Of a DNA stretch of 64,000 nucleotides, positions 27,313 to 39,820 are shown one piece after another; the first letter of the stretch is position 1, and each line of letters begins with the position of its first letter. The stretch comes from Scolanthus callimorphus (lineage: Eukaryota > Cnidaria > Anthozoa > Actiniaria > Edwardsiidae): NCBI GenBank assembly GCA_033964015.1, contig CM066914.1, positions 10,469,831-10,533,830 on the forward strand, given 5' to 3'. The notes beneath the pieces are model-generated. The model did not search any database. It saw only the letters and a list, made by a program, of their open reading frames with translations, and was not told where the DNA came from. Made by a program: the position numbers and the translations under genes.

Positions 27313-30300
27313 TCATTTGCAGTAGCAGTACTTCCGTAGCGCTGGTAACTTATCCGTGATGCACGCAGACTGGGATCCATACTTATTGATGCGGCTAACT
27401 GTCCCATATACGATAGCTTCCCCACTAAATATCATCCTAATGATCGCCTCAAACCGCGCGTCACCAGGAATGGTTTCAAACTGTACTTGATACGTGCACT
27501 CGTCCTCCTGATGTTTCGATCCTTGTATTAGATGCGTCATCTTTTGAACGGCGCTGATAATTCTCTTCAGCCTAATCGTAAGACAGAGCTTTGCCGAGAT
27601 ATCATGCCGAGCCAGCATGTCGTTCAGATATCGAACAGCGGCCTGCGCTCCTTTCTTAATATGCGCATGCGTGATATTAATTTCCCTCCATGCTAAACAG
27701 GGGCACCATTCATCGGAGATTCCCGCCTCACCACACGTACGGTTGACCGGGAAAGGCGTAAAAAAACTTAACCCATGAGGGCTCTTGTGTTGCTTGGCTC
27801 CTTTCTTAGAAAACTCGAGTAGATGAAGAAGTGTCGCGTGAAGATCGAAAGGCGAGCTTATGACCTCGGAGTTTCTTCTAAAATTCTCCATCTCCTCGGG
27901 GAATTTCTTTTTGAACCATTGTGGCAGTACTACAGAGAGAAGGGGCAGTCTTTCTTCAAGCCGACCCTGATTAGTGTCTCTTATCTCGCCGAACCTCGCG
28001 CCGTGATCGGCCATCATAACTAGCATGGTAGTGTTAAGCAGATTGTCGCTTTGAATACTCCTTAACCACGTGACAATCTCTTCGTCCGCAACACTAATAA
28101 AGTTCAGTGTTTGGTGCGTGAGTTCACATAGAAACGTCTTGCCGAATTTTCTCCTATCCGGGTAGGATTTCATGAAGCTTTTCAGATAGTCGAGCTGTAC
28201 AGTGGTTTGGGGTTTCTCTCCGATGCAGTATCCTCCTGCACGCTGCCAGAGTGGTCTGCCATAGTGGTCAGTTGGTTGCTCTTTGAATCCGTTCATACGT
28301 AAGGTGAAGGCACCTGAATAAACACATATAGTGGGGCGTGTTATTAAATGTCTGGTCCCTACCCTTGGGGGTTTACAAACGAACGCAAGCGCAGAACGCA
28401 AGCTCTGTGTGTGCTTGCGCTTACGTTCGCTTGATTTACACAAAAGCCCGGTGCACACTAGCGACATAAGGACGTTATGTTTAAACGAAAAAAGCACGGG
28501 AAAATAATTGAAATAATCAATATTTTCCATGGATCACCATTAGATTACTTCACCAAAGCAATCTTCTGTTATTTGTTGTGGACTTCAACGTTTTGAAACC
28601 ACTACATTTTGATCGCGTGATATGTTAAGCGCAAGGGAACGCAACGTCTCATTTTCTTGTGCTTTTGACTGCTTTGCGTTCTAGTGCAAACCATGCAATC
28701 AGTCAATCAATGCAAAGGAAATGTGCGAGATTGATATCCTTTCGCTTGCGTTTGTGTAAGCCAGCACTTAGACATGCAATGGTGCTGTACGATTAGGTAT
28801 ATTTAAGCTAGGGCTGGTTTACGAACGAACGCAAGGCGCAACGCAAGTATTTCTGGGTGTAAACACGAGACCTTTAGGCGAGGTGACCAATATTCCATGG
28901 TCCGATATTTCATGGTGTACCACGAGAAAGCACTGTATATTAACTATTTATATTTATACCCTAAAAACAGTAACCGAGTGCTCGCGCCCTACTAATACGT
29001 TCAATGTGTTTAAAGTTAGTCACAATTCTCAACCAATCAATACGCGGAATGCCCTATAGACCTAGTCACATAAGAGATTATATTGATGGCCAATAAAATG
29101 GTGAATTCCTATGAAGAATCAATTCTCACCAATCATTTCATAATCCTCGCTCCAAAAGGTACCGAACCCGTGCTTCTTGAAGTCTTTGAAGATGAATGGC
29201 CATTTGTCTACCGTCCCCGATCCCTTCTTTCCCCTCCTCGCCTCCTGTATCTTTGCATTCTCCTCTATGGTGTTTCCTGTTAACATGGCACTCAGGTTAG
29301 GGGTCGTTGCATCCCCCACTACCGAATACCCCTTGACCATAAGCGCCTCAAGGTCCTCAGTTAAGAACTTGTAGGTTTGCGGAAGCATGCGTTCAAAATG
29401 GGCAGTAGATGTTCCATCGAACATTACAATCATTATATCAAGCGGTGACTTAGAATGCGTACTCCTGCGCTGTAAAACTTCTGGTTTCTCGATAATCGAC
29501 ATATGGTAGTTCTCACGCCGCTTTTTGTCTTTCATAAACGTTGTTACCACCCACAAATCATCTTGTACTGGAAAACTTTTGTTGAGTGCGTTAAGATACT
29601 TCTTAGGCCCTAAGGTGTGATGAAAATCTGAATCTTTCGCACGAAGAATCGGCTGGGCTACAATGAAATCCAACTTATCCAGATTCATTCCCTCTCGGAT
29701 TTTCAGGGTGTTGTTTTCGAGGATGGTGAAGAGAAAGCTTCGATCGCATTTCACGGGTTGTTTTCTTTGCGTGAGGTGCACGATCTCCTTGTAAAATGGA
29801 TCGAGTTTGGGAAGTTTGCAACCTTGGCTGGCAGTCGAGCCCATAAAACGCTTGAAGGGGATTGCGCACATCAAATTCTCGGTCAGGCCTGAAAACAAGA
29901 AGGCAAGGAATAATCAAGTAACACTATGTTCAACTCATGGATGTCAAGGTGATGTGGAAATTGTTTTCAATGATGTCCCCACTTTGGCCAAAGTGCAGGT
30001 CTTTTCGAGATATAATGACGCCACTACGTATGACGTCACACCACGTGCGACCACACGTTGAGCTTTCCAGATGTAAGCATTAGCGCACAACTTACTATGA
30101 CTTTATCGGCGCAATAGAGCCCGCGTGATGTTGGGAGAGACACGAGAACGTCGGCTCGTTTCGAGTGTCTCTCCCAACATCACAAGTGCTCTATTTGCTG
30201 ATAAAGTCATCGAAAGCTGTGCTCTAATGCTCTAATCCCCGATTATTATCTAGAACATGCTTCTAAGAAGGCGTCGATAGGCGAATTTGGGGGGGGGGAG

Positions 30301-33300
30301 GGACCATTGGGCAGTCGCAAAAAAAATCGCATATCAAGATAGTTCCCTCGAAAAAGTGTCGACTTTCTTCAACTTCCTTATAAGGAAACATCTGCATACC
30401 ATATTTGGAATCCCAGTAAGTTTTTCATTATTTTTATTGACCTAAGCTTAAAACTCAACCAGAACTCAGATACACTTGAGAAAAGATGCTATGTGCATTT
30501 TCCACTGTGTTTTTCACTGTCAAGAACCTGGAAACAAGGTAGACAAGACACCACAGGAAACCCACTCGATCTCTAAAAAGACCCCCCTCCCTGTTGAGGA
30601 CCCTCAGCTATTTTTTCAAATTGAACCACCCACCCTGGAATTCCAGTGATTTTCTCATGACCACCCTGGAAATTGGGCTTACCCACGGCCTGGAATTTCG
30701 TATTTTAAGGGTGCCTACCCTGGAATTCCAAGCTCCACTTCGACCACCACCCACCCTGGAAATCCAGAGAGGTCCTCAACAGAGGGGATGTGCGATGTTT
30801 TTTTGCGACTGCCCATTACATACCACAGTCTCGTACCTCTTGAGTGTTGAGTTCTCTATCAAAATTGTATTGGAGGCGTAGGGATTGAGAATGAGTACTG
30901 TGACACGGCGTGCAATTAATTGTGGGACAGGCGCATATCCCATAACTCTCTGAGCGCCCTGTTAAAACTATCCCACAAATCTTTGCGCGCCCTAAAAAAG
31001 ACTGCTGACCCATATTGAATTTTTTTGAACAAGGACGTACCTTTTATAAACAGGTCCACGTGCTCTCTTTTTATGTACAAATGAGTTGATGCTGAATACG
31101 TCGGAATACCAAATGAATACTTGATAACAGCCGTTGTTCCCGCTGCACTTGCATTCAACCCGAACAAGAATGCGCGGCATGTCACATTCATTCCGTTGCA
31201 CTTGTGAGCTGCGTCCGATATGTTATGAGGGACTTTGTAGCTTTGCCCCACGTCTCCAATCCCATACAAGTCCGCAAAAGGGACCTAGGAGGACAGGGAA
31301 GAATGTAATGCAGTGGTGATAGAAGAAGGGAGAGGCATGGAAGCCGACTCGACCCCCTTTTTACAGTAATGAAACCCCTTTCCAAATTTGAAATAAAAAA
31401 CTTCCCACATTTCTCACTCTGACATGATCACTTCCAGCACTCTTTGTGTCTGAATCATCGCTTGCAGTTTTATTCAGCTAAAACGTTGCGATCTGGTAAC
31501 CGTTGCCTAAATTTCTTCAACAATCTGGTAAGTTTGTCCACAAATAGACACTAAGTCATGCATGCAACTGCGACTGAATATTGAGCTTCATCTTTCTGAC
31601 ACTTTTTTCTCGCATTTACACGTTATTGTAGAATCTCCACATTTGATAGCTGGGAGTACTAGGGATATTGACTCACCAAATTTATCTAGTAGGAGTTATC
31701 TAGGATCGAGGGAGGCTTATCGATGATGTCCTGAACTTAAGTTACTCGAGCTGAGAAAGGTTGAAGTTTTTGTCAAAAGTTGCCTGACACTCTCACCTGC
31801 CAGTAGCCATCGATGAAGTCCACCGCCCGTGGTACAAATTTTCTAAGAGAGGGGGGTACTGTGGGGCGAGGCATTGTCATATGTTCCGCATCGAGGGCTG
31901 GCTGAGGAAGTAACCAAAATATAATTGGCCACTTTCACTATGACGTCATATCAAAACAGTCTATTGTTTTAGCGCTATGAATCATGGTCGCCAGAGGGGA
32001 CAGCAGCATTTAGAAATGACCAAAACATAAGGAATTGCGAATGTAAACAAACCATGACGTCATAGTGATATAGGGCATAAAAAGACCAAATAGTACAACT
32101 TTTCGTGTTTTGTGCGACATTTTCGAGGTGAAACGTCACCACATGAGACAGAATTGCTATGTAAATTGTACAAATTTATTCATACTGTTCCACGGTGTAC
32201 TGTTGAACTAATCGAAACCCACCAGTTCCCCTGGCAACGGGCTAGGCAGATCAGGGAACGCTGTGGTTTAATTGCAATTAGCATTGGCTTCGTTCCGTCA
32301 CCTGACATTATCAAATAAACGAGAAAAAATCCTATTTTATTGCAAGAGATCACCTCGCTTCTGCAGAAAAGTCACACAGCCAGAAAATACTGGATTATAT
32401 TGATCTGACTTTTGTCATGTAGAAAAGTATCAGATTTTTTACAAAACGCAATTCCGCCTCACGTATGCCATGTATTTCCTATCTTTAATAAAATATCTAT
32501 CTTCATGCCTTTGTCGGGAGTGTCTGTAGGAATCGTCATTACCACTGCATGGCCAGATTACTACATAGTAGACCTAGAATTGTGGTCTTGTAGGTTCTTA
32601 TTTGATTTAGAAATGCAAGGAAATATGGGGAATGGCGGACAGTTTTAGCCTAACAGGTTCTTAAAATCCAGTTTCGCGGTTTTTTTTATTAAGCATTGAC
32701 CCTTACCATTGTTTTCATTCGCCCATTTCCAGTTTGTTTTCCTTTTGCAGGAGGTAATTTCAAATATACGCACTGAGATCCCTTACCTCAAAGTACTGAC
32801 CATATTTCATATAAAAGAAAACAAATAGAAGCTTCAAGGCTGGTTCCCATAAAACAAAATTTGATTCAGACGAGCGTGAAAGGACCCGTCGTCTCGTGTA
32901 TCACATGAGGGTTTCATATGCTCATCCGAGTCGCATGAAAAATTTTAATACGACTATGAAAACAAGCCTTAGACAGTGTAGGGTCAGACACATTATGCCG
33001 GCATAATTTTGAGCATAATGGCATAGTCAGAGCATCAAGCATAATGCTGGCATAATGGTCAAATTTTCAACATAATTTTAGCATAATGCTACAAACTTAA
33101 TATTTTCCCTATTTTTGATTGAAAATGTAAGGGAAAAAATATATCGATTTTGGCTTTGAATTTGACTCTGCCTGATTATTCTGGTCTTTCTAAGGTTAGT
33201 TCTTCGCCAAGAGGCTTGGGTAATTCTTCTAGACATGTTAGATCACCGGCCCGGCCTTTTGCCTTTTGTGAGTTAAAAAAGTAAAAATGTTGCGTTTTAA

Positions 33301-35646
33301 GCTTTGAGGACTCGTTTGGGTGGGGTCAAAGGATAATTTTTTACCAGCATCACACGAGCACAATGGTCCGACACGGGCATAATTTTCGGCATAATGGAAG
33401 GTTTTTAGGGTGACGCTAAAAAGCATAATGGTCAAATTTCCGAGCATAATGTGTCTGACCCTATTAGACAGCCTGACTTAAGGTCTCTGTAAACCCGTGA
33501 TAGTCCGGCGGATTAGAGCAAATTTCGAGGAAATTGCGAATTTTAGGCTAAAGCTCCAATTTTTTGCCAGGTGATAGTTTTCAATGTATTTTTAAATCGT
33601 AGATATGGAGGCACGCTAGAATTCTTTCGTAGCGAAAGCTAGAGAGGTTTTAGAGTGAAGTATTGTTTATGTTTAGCTCAATAGCAGCCGGCCATTTTGA
33701 ATGCTTTGTTATTCAAATGAGGTTTAGAACTTAGCTTTGTGAACATTCAAGTTGTTCTCTAGACTGCACAGCCATAGCAGCTCAACATTTGCTAATTCTG
33801 AACTATGGATTGGTTTCACTGACTTTGGTTGAACGTCTCCTTAGAGTTTTGGGCGATTATTACTGTGCGACTACGTCAACCGGGCCATTTTGTAAGAAGT
33901 TAGCCAATCAGAAAGCGAGGTCAGAACAAAGGATCTCGACTTTCTTGAGATCTGAGACACCGAAATAACGCTTTTCTCGTAAAAATTGTGGAAATTATGG
34001 ACAGAAATAACTTCAAAACACTTAATTACTCATCGTCAGATGTATTGCAGGTATTAAATTTGCTTAAAATGGTTTGAATCTCTAAATGACAAACTTTTTA
34101 CGGGATGGCCCGGTTGACGTAGTCGCACAGTAAATGTCACGACCAGTTTATTGGGAATGTTTATAATTTATATTGTAAAACAATAGCCTGACTGAGATTT
34201 GATAAAATGTTTCAAGAATGACCAACAAATTCTAAAAAATATCAAGATAATTGGTACCATGTGTCGAGCATGTAAAAAGCTTGTCTCTGAAATTTTCACA
34301 TGATATTTTCTACCTATACTGTGCTATACTCCATAAACACGGACTATAGAAGATTTCACTAAGTGCCGCAGAGCTCATGAATAACAAAGGATTCAAAGAT
34401 GGCTGCCAATGGCAAAACAATAATTCACATTAAAACTGTTCTAGCTTTCGCTACGAATAAAATTTAGCGTGCCTCCATATCTTATCTTCAATAAACTACT
34501 AAAAACTATTGACATGCAAAGTTTGGTGTCTTTAGCCAAAAGTGCGCAATTTTTACGCTAATCCTCCGGACTATGAGGGGTGACTCTTCGAAAAAAAAAA
34601 ATCTCGTCGCGTCGCAATTTATGCTATGATATTCAGCTATATATCATTTTAAAGCTAAAATATTGCTCTATCTTATAAAATTGTTTAGCTTATCGAAGTT
34701 TAATTTTTTTTTGTATTTTTAAGACCCCGAACTAAAAACTATCTTGTTTACTTGAGAAGCTCCAGATCCCTGGCGGTTTGTTGCACAACTTCACTTTTAA
34801 TCTCGGAGAAATGAACTGCAAAACCGTGTCAGCGATTTTCGATATTTTGCATATTTACGAAAATATTAGGTCGCGAAGTTGAAAGTCGCTTTTTTTTACA
34901 GTTTGTGGCCGCAAAATTTATCATAAAATATTTTTCAAGTAAAAAATAAAAATTCCCTCACACGGTTTTTTTGTTGTGATCATTTTCTAACGACACAGAA
35001 AATTTGAGGCCGATGATATCTTAAATCGTGCGGGGTCAGGAGCTTCGCGAAGGTGAAAATTGGACCTAAAATTAAAGTGCTAGAAAAAGCGTGTAAAGTT
35101 AATAAATAATACCGAAAATAACTGGCGGGCAATATAAAAGAATGGGCAATGGAAGCCTAGGAAAACAGTTGACACGTCATTTGAGGTTTTAGAAATATAC
35201 TTTAGGACTGTATCAAATGAATTTCGGGGAAAAAGTCATTTTATGAATTTTTTACATTTTTTTTCTTTCACGAGACCTTTTAGAGAAAAAGAGACCCGGG
35301 GACCGGTTGCTGAAAGGTTGGATAAAGTTATCCGTTGTATAGGATTTGTTCAGGATTTATCCGTTGGATAAGAGGTTGAACCGGCCCCCGATCCTCAGGG
35401 GTGGATCCAGGAATTGAATGAGTGATTTGTTTACGGTTCTGCTATACGTGAGTCCTCCCAAACTAAAACGAAAATCGACCTCACCTCGGCATATTGTTGA
35501 TAGTATTCACTGATCTGGAAACGCCTTGTCGTATTGTTCTTGTAAAACATCCACAGATAGACGAGCAGCAATAAACAGCAAAAGAGACCCTGTACTCTTT
35601 TAGAATATACCAACCAGCAAACACGTAATAAGCTTATTCTCGCCAT
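27313..35646 (-). CDS. DUF229 / sulfatase-like type II membrane protein
   Basis: Member of the DUF229 family within the alkaline phosphatase/sulfatase fold; its substrate is unknown. Exons: 35485-35646, 31797-31901, 31041-31284, 29130-29888, 27313-28313; total 2271 nt, 756 residues, with all phases matching. The first exon begins MARISLLRV and carries a single hydrophobic anchor (GLFCCLLLLVYLWMFY), indicating a type II Golgi/ER or cell-surface protein with a lumenal catalytic-like domain. The domain shows SPLDIMIVMFDGTSTAHFER (candidate metal/nucleophile region), GDATTPNLSAMLTGNT, TFWSEDYEMIGAF, MLVMMADHGARFGEIRDTNQ (the ADHG metal-binding motif) and GRLEERLPLLSVVLP. The C-terminal part has many cysteines (NRTCGEAG, DEWCPC). 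The start is the first ATG, 12 residues before the anchor. Family assignment is firm; enzymatic activity is an inference from retained Asp/His motifs. Confidence 0.93.
30077..30230. repeat. Hairpin MITE in DUF229 intron
   Basis: Arms GCATTAGCGCACA / TGTGCTCTAATGC outside and TGATGTTGGGAGAGACAC / GTGTCTCTCCCAACATCA inside, with a small loop near 30146-30163. Nearly the whole element is a stem. Confidence 0.85.
30300..30820. repeat. Non-autonomous element with TGGGCAGTCGCAAAAA ends
   Basis: GGGCAGTCGCAAAAAAAATC (from 30309) is mirrored at 30790-30815 (GATGTTTTTTTGCGACTGCC). The interior has several CACCCTGGAATTCCA words in loose tandem. No coding capacity. Confidence 0.75.
31932..32069. repeat. 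Short inverted repeat with CACTATGACGTCAT ends
   Basis: CACTATGACGTCAT at about 31937 and ATGACGTCATAGTG at about 32054. It may be a decayed MITE; the TGACGTCA word also equals a CRE site, which is probably coincidental. Confidence 0.45.
32979..33463. repeat. MITE with AGGGTCAGACACATTATG ends and GCATAATGG repeats
   Basis: AGGGTCAGACACATTATG at 32980-32997 and its exact complement at 33445-33462. The interior contains many GCATAATGG/GGCATAAT words. It is bordered by TA on both sides. Confidence 0.85.
33494..34580. repeat. 1.1-kb long-inverted-repeat element with nested MITE
   Basis: GTGATAGTCCGGCGGATTAG (33497) faces CTAATCCTCCGGACTATGAG (34558), and a second pair, GATATGGAGGCACGCTA (33603) and TAGCGTGCCTCCATATC (34466), lies inside. 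Nested within is 33860-34132, whose ends TACTGTGCGACTACGTCAAC and its complement are perfect. So a young MITE appears to have landed in an older, more diverged foldback. Confidence 0.8.
34581..35484. other. AT-rich remainder of DUF229 intron 1
   Basis: No exon recognised. AT-rich with several T/A homopolymers; contains copy 2 of the GGCCGGTT repeat at 35297-35389. Confidence 0.5.
35297..35389 (-). repeat. Dispersed GGCCGGTT repeat, copy 2
   Basis: Inverted relative to 9346-9482: GAAAGGTTGGATAAAGTTATC and GGATTTGTTCAGGATTTAT match copy 1 in complement. Confidence 0.75.
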
Positions 35647-36218
35647 TGAAATTTGACAGACTCAATGAAATTTGTTCCTTCGGGAGCTCTCACAAAATTT
35701 ATTTACGAGGTCTCGTTTTCTTTATCTTTTATATTGGTAATACTAACTTGCAATTCTAGTGGAATAAACCGTTGGGCATGCTTGCGAAGACTTTTTCACT
35801 GGTAGCTTAGCAACTGGTACTAATACCAAGAGAACAGAGGGTACCGACTTCCAAATTGACTTAGTAACACGTTTTTTACTGTTATGGATAAGTATTAGGG
35901 GGTTTTAGGAGAACGGAAAAAGTAGATAACGAAATGAAATAAATACTATGGATGCGTAATATAGATGTTGGGGACTACAAAAGTAAAAGCGGGATTCCTG
36001 AATCTAGCACACTTTTTTATTACGAACTTAACAGATATTCTTCTATTTGACATGGTGCACTGAACTCTTACTATCTCTTTAAAATTAAGATCGGTTGTAA
36101 ATCTTCTCCTGCTTGTCTATCCTTCAGAAACAATAGCAATGTAATATAATCTAGGGTTGACAATGGTATGACTAGTTTTACGGGAAACTAGGTGGTCTGC
36201 GTCGGCGGAGACGTGAAC

Positions 36219-36443
36219 ATGAACAACAACAACCAAAGGTTGAGATTTATGTTAAACGCCGAGGAGAAATGGTGTTTTGCTGACGTTTCGAGCGTTAGCC
36301 CTTCGTCTTTGTGTTTTGCTGACGTTTCGAGCGTTAGCCCTTCGTCGGAGCAAAGACGAAGGGCTAACGCTCGAAACGTCAGCAAAACACCATTTCTCCA
36401 CGGCGTTTAACATAAATCTCAACCTTTGGTTGTTGTTGTTCAT
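36219..36443 (-). repeat. Palindrome with 92-bp arms carrying hammerhead-like motifs
   Basis: 36219-36310 and 36352-36443 are reverse complements with one visible mismatch. The sequence GACGAAGGGCTAACGCTCGA followed by AACGTCAGC occurs three times: twice on the minus strand (about 36278-36306 and 36318-36346) and once on the plus strand (about 36356-36382). The motif has the hammerhead 3' core (stem GGGC-UAAC-GCUC, GAAA, then CGUC), but the CUGAUGA half is degenerate (CCGACGA or AAGACGA). It is probably the end of a retroelement or retrozyme that was duplicated in inverted form. Confidence 0.7.
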
Positions 36444-37311
36444 AATCTAGGGTTGTGCGGAACGAACAAAATTGTTGTCGTTGTTGTTATTACGATGTCA
36501 AGTCATAGCTTTGTTATTGTTTTCGTTCGATTTAGGTGTAGAAATCTCTATATCAACTTCTTTAAACATAGGTTTGAGATATGATTTACACAAAATAAAT
36601 CGAGAACATTAACTCTTTATTCTAAATCAGCCGATGGAAATGGATGCTTTCTCCGACTTGGTATGTTGCTATGCTTGTCGTTATACTGTCAGTCATATCC
36701 ACGAAGAATCCTTTTCATGACTATATAATCGGAAGATCAATTGACAGACTATTGTATTGATATTATTTGCTATTCGTGAAAAGGTATTTTCAATTACTTG
36801 CATTACTGTACCAGTGTCGGTGTTTTTGCGAAAATCACCTTTTGTACAGACCCTGACGTACAAACCCTGAACGAAAGTCAACTTCAACTTCTATACTTTA
36901 TTATCTCCTAAAAAAGATTTTTTACAATGGCACACCACCTGGAAAAAGCATGGCTAGTCTAGGCAGGCGGCGTGGGGACACAGAAGTATAAGAGAAAAAA
37001 GGTTTAGGGGCAAGAAAAAAGCGAATCATAAAAAAGAAAAAAATGTAAACCGTTTTAAGTTTCAGGAATAGGAAAAGCTACATCTTAAAAATAAAATAAA
37101 ATTTGGAGTACTCTTTCTTGATCGAAATTTCTCGTCAATTTGCATGTTTATTTCACTGGGAAAGGCATGAGCCACCTTTAGTGCCATTTTCAACTCCCAA
37201 TCCAGTGTCAAAAATTCCACATTCTTAGCCCTTCCCTACCATTTACTAATTCTCTTGACAACAGTGCTGTCAGTTTCTTCTTGCCTTTTCCTCACAAGCA
37301 TATCATACTCA

Positions 37312-37472
37312 GTGGTGGATCCAGGACTTTTTCAAAGGGGGGGTTGCAGCACTAAGTTGGACTGGTTATGACCTGTATTGAGTTCAAATAACTACTAATC
37401 TATCACTCTCATAGGGGGGGGGGGGGGGGGGGGTTCAACCCCTACAACCCACGCCCTAGATCCCCCTGATAC
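37312..37472 (+). repeat. Dispersed repeat (GATCCAGGA ... GATCCCCC), copy 2
   Basis: Shares GGGGTTGCAGCACTAAG, GGACTGGTTAT and TCACTCTCATA in the same order as 15545-15715. It contains a G homopolymer of about 17. Confidence 0.65.
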
Positions 37473-37771
37473 TTGACCCCTTAGATGTAATTTTCACCAT
37501 CTCAAGACTTTGACTGTTTGGTCATTGCAACTCTTTTCTCTTGGATCTTAGTCACTGGGAGTTTTCTGCTTCTTTCCACTTTTTATCAATTTCTCCTCTC
37601 TCTTTTATTTTCTTTGCAAGTATATCTAAAAGGAAGGCATATATTATCATACATTAATCACCAGATTGACTGGTTTACAGTACAAAGGGCGCTATTCAAT
37701 CTATGGCTGGCAAACAAATAAAATGGCAAATGTTGATAAACAGTGAATAGTTATCTGACAAAGATGAGTAA

Positions 37772-38772
37772 GGGGTGGACCATTAGAAATTGGGGGAGGG
37801 GGAGTTGCAATATTTTTGGGTATGAATTTTTTTCGGGGATCAGTTTGTGCAGGAATTTTTTTTCGGACTCGAAGGCCATGTACGAACTTTTTTTCCGCAG
37901 ACACACACACACAAAAGTGGAAAAGGATAAACCCAGTAGGGGTATCTTGCGCATCGAGCACTACCTGTTCCCGTGGCGTTCCGTTCCCTGTACAGGCCGT
38001 CCAAAGCCGCATCAACAAAATTTTCTTATACTATATTGGTTCAGAAATGGATTAAGAAAATCTTGTTGCTGTATGTATAGATACAACAATTTTTATTGGT
38101 TGCCGTTAAAAAAGAATGAAGCTGTTAAACGTTTTCGCCATCCCCCGGCCCCTATTTGACATGGTAGAGGTCTTTTTCTTCCGTTGCGCGCGAAGCGCGC
38201 TCGAATTTTTATAAACGCATTTCATTAAGCCTCAGAAAAAGGGTAGACGAACGTTCCCTTTTTGTGTAAAGTAAAAATGCCTGTAGGTTTTATTATTGAT
38301 GCCGCAAATTACGAAATTATTTTTATCCATTTGTGTGAAACGGTCCACATGACTTTAACGTTGAATTCACGCTTACCTAAGTGGTCTTCTTTCGAACATA
38401 GTGCCTGCCTGCCAGGCCTATCACTGCAGGGCATTTTTTGGGAGAGTTTGTTTTTCCTCGGCAAGATACACTTGTTCTGGTAAACGGCGCGAGGGCAGTG
38501 TCTTCGGTGCGTGAGTTCTCACCGACTATATATTTGATGGTATTTTTAATGCTTTAATATTTATTAATTGAAGTAGAAAAATGCAAAAGAAAAGTTGCTG
38601 GAATAACTAATTAAGACATCTTTTTAATGAGAGCCCAAGCCATGTCTTTGTAGGATTTGTATTTCCTAGCTTGAATCTCTGCAAGATTTTTTTGGGGGAA
38701 GGATTGGCCTTGTGTGAATTTTTTTTTGGGAATTGCCACCCCCCCCCCCCCCAACTTTTAATGGTCCACCCC
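37772..38772 (-). mobile_element. Non-autonomous PIF/Harbinger-like transposon, copy 2
   Basis: 1001 bp with ends GGGGTGGACCATTAGAA and TTTAATGGTCCACCCC, bordered by TAA at 37769-37771 and 38773-38775. The interior matches 20100-20966 in the opposite orientation (for example the words around GGCCTATCACTGCAGGGCAT). It contains the near-palindrome GCGCGCGAAGCGCGC at about 38186. Confidence 0.8.
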
Positions 38773-39408
38773 TAAGTTACACTTGAAATGTCAGCACAAA
38801 AACATTTTTAATAAATGTCAACCTCTGGTTGTTGTCCTGCTGACTCGATGTCTACTATGCTAAAGTTGGCAAGCACCTGATTGGCTCAGTTGGTTAGAGT
38901 GATGAAGACAATCAAGCATGGGACTTGACAGCATGGTTTTGCTTGTAAATATTCTTACTTATGGACAGAAAAGGTTTAAAATTAGTGACTCATGGGTTTC
39001 AAGCATGAGTTGCTAAATTGAAAATTGTTCCATCGATAATTCTTACTTTTATATTTACTAGTTGTCTGCTGCTGATCAGCCATAAAGAATATGGTTCCTT
39101 GCTTGTTATACACACTCTGCAGGAAAACAGAAGAAAATAGAATCAGCTGATTAAAGCTGCTCAATGTCATGTTAGTGGCTGAAAGACCCCACATCTCATA
39201 TCCAGAGCTCCCCGTAGTCATGGGGAGGGGGGGGGATTGAAGATTTGGGCAGAGCTGCTGAGAGAAAGACCTTTCTGCACATGCCCCGATCTTAAAAGTC
39301 AGCCAATCAGTGAAGGCCCTCAAATGGCTGCCATCAGAGCTCTTGGTGCAAGAATAAATCAACTGTAGAATGACAGAACATTGCTGCACAATTTCTGCGA
39401 TATTGCTA

Positions 39409-39820
39409 TTTACAAGCCTTTTTCTTAGTGGAATCTAGCCTCCTGAAGCTTTTAATTCTCCTATAATATCATGAATATCTTATTCTGAATTTCGGATATT
39501 CGATATCCCATTGATACAGTAAAAAGTGAAGTGATATAACACCTCTAAGTCAAGGTTGTAGTGTTTAAGTGGGAAGGGGGGGATTTAGACTATTGCAACT
39601 GTAGCAAATGCTACAGTCTTTTTACAAGCCTTTTTCTTAGAGGAATCTAGCCTCCCTAAGCTTTTAATTCTCCTATAATATCTTATTCTGAATTTCAGAT
39701 ATTTGATATCCCATTGATACAGCAAAAAGTGAAGTGATATAACACCTCTAAGTCAAGGCTGTAGTGTTTAAGTGGACAGGGGGGATTTAGACAATTGCAA
39801 CTGTAGCAAATGCTACAGTC
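39409..39820 (+). repeat. Tandem duplication of about 212 bp
   Basis: Copy 1 39409-39620 and copy 2 39621-39820, both running from TTTACAAGCCTTTTTCTTAG to AGCAAATGCTACAGTC, with a dozen-base deletion and a few substitutions in copy 2. The word GGAATCTAGCCTCCTGAAGC recurs inverted near 6910. Confidence 0.9.

Noticed and set aside
30011..30040. TGACGTCA words as CRE regulatory sites
   Set aside because: Such words occur in repeats here (also 31940 and 32056) and nothing ties them to a promoter.
36188..36443. Open frames with repeated FADVSSVSPSS
   Set aside because: They arise from translating the palindrome and its repeated motif; both strands give similar peptides.
37743..38159. 138-residue plus frame
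   Set aside because: Lies wholly inside the Harbinger-like element copy, has no domain and is absent from copy 1.
38982..39389. 135-residue minus frame
   Set aside because: Overlaps repeat sequence, is Ser/Gln-rich without a domain, and has no splice or start support.
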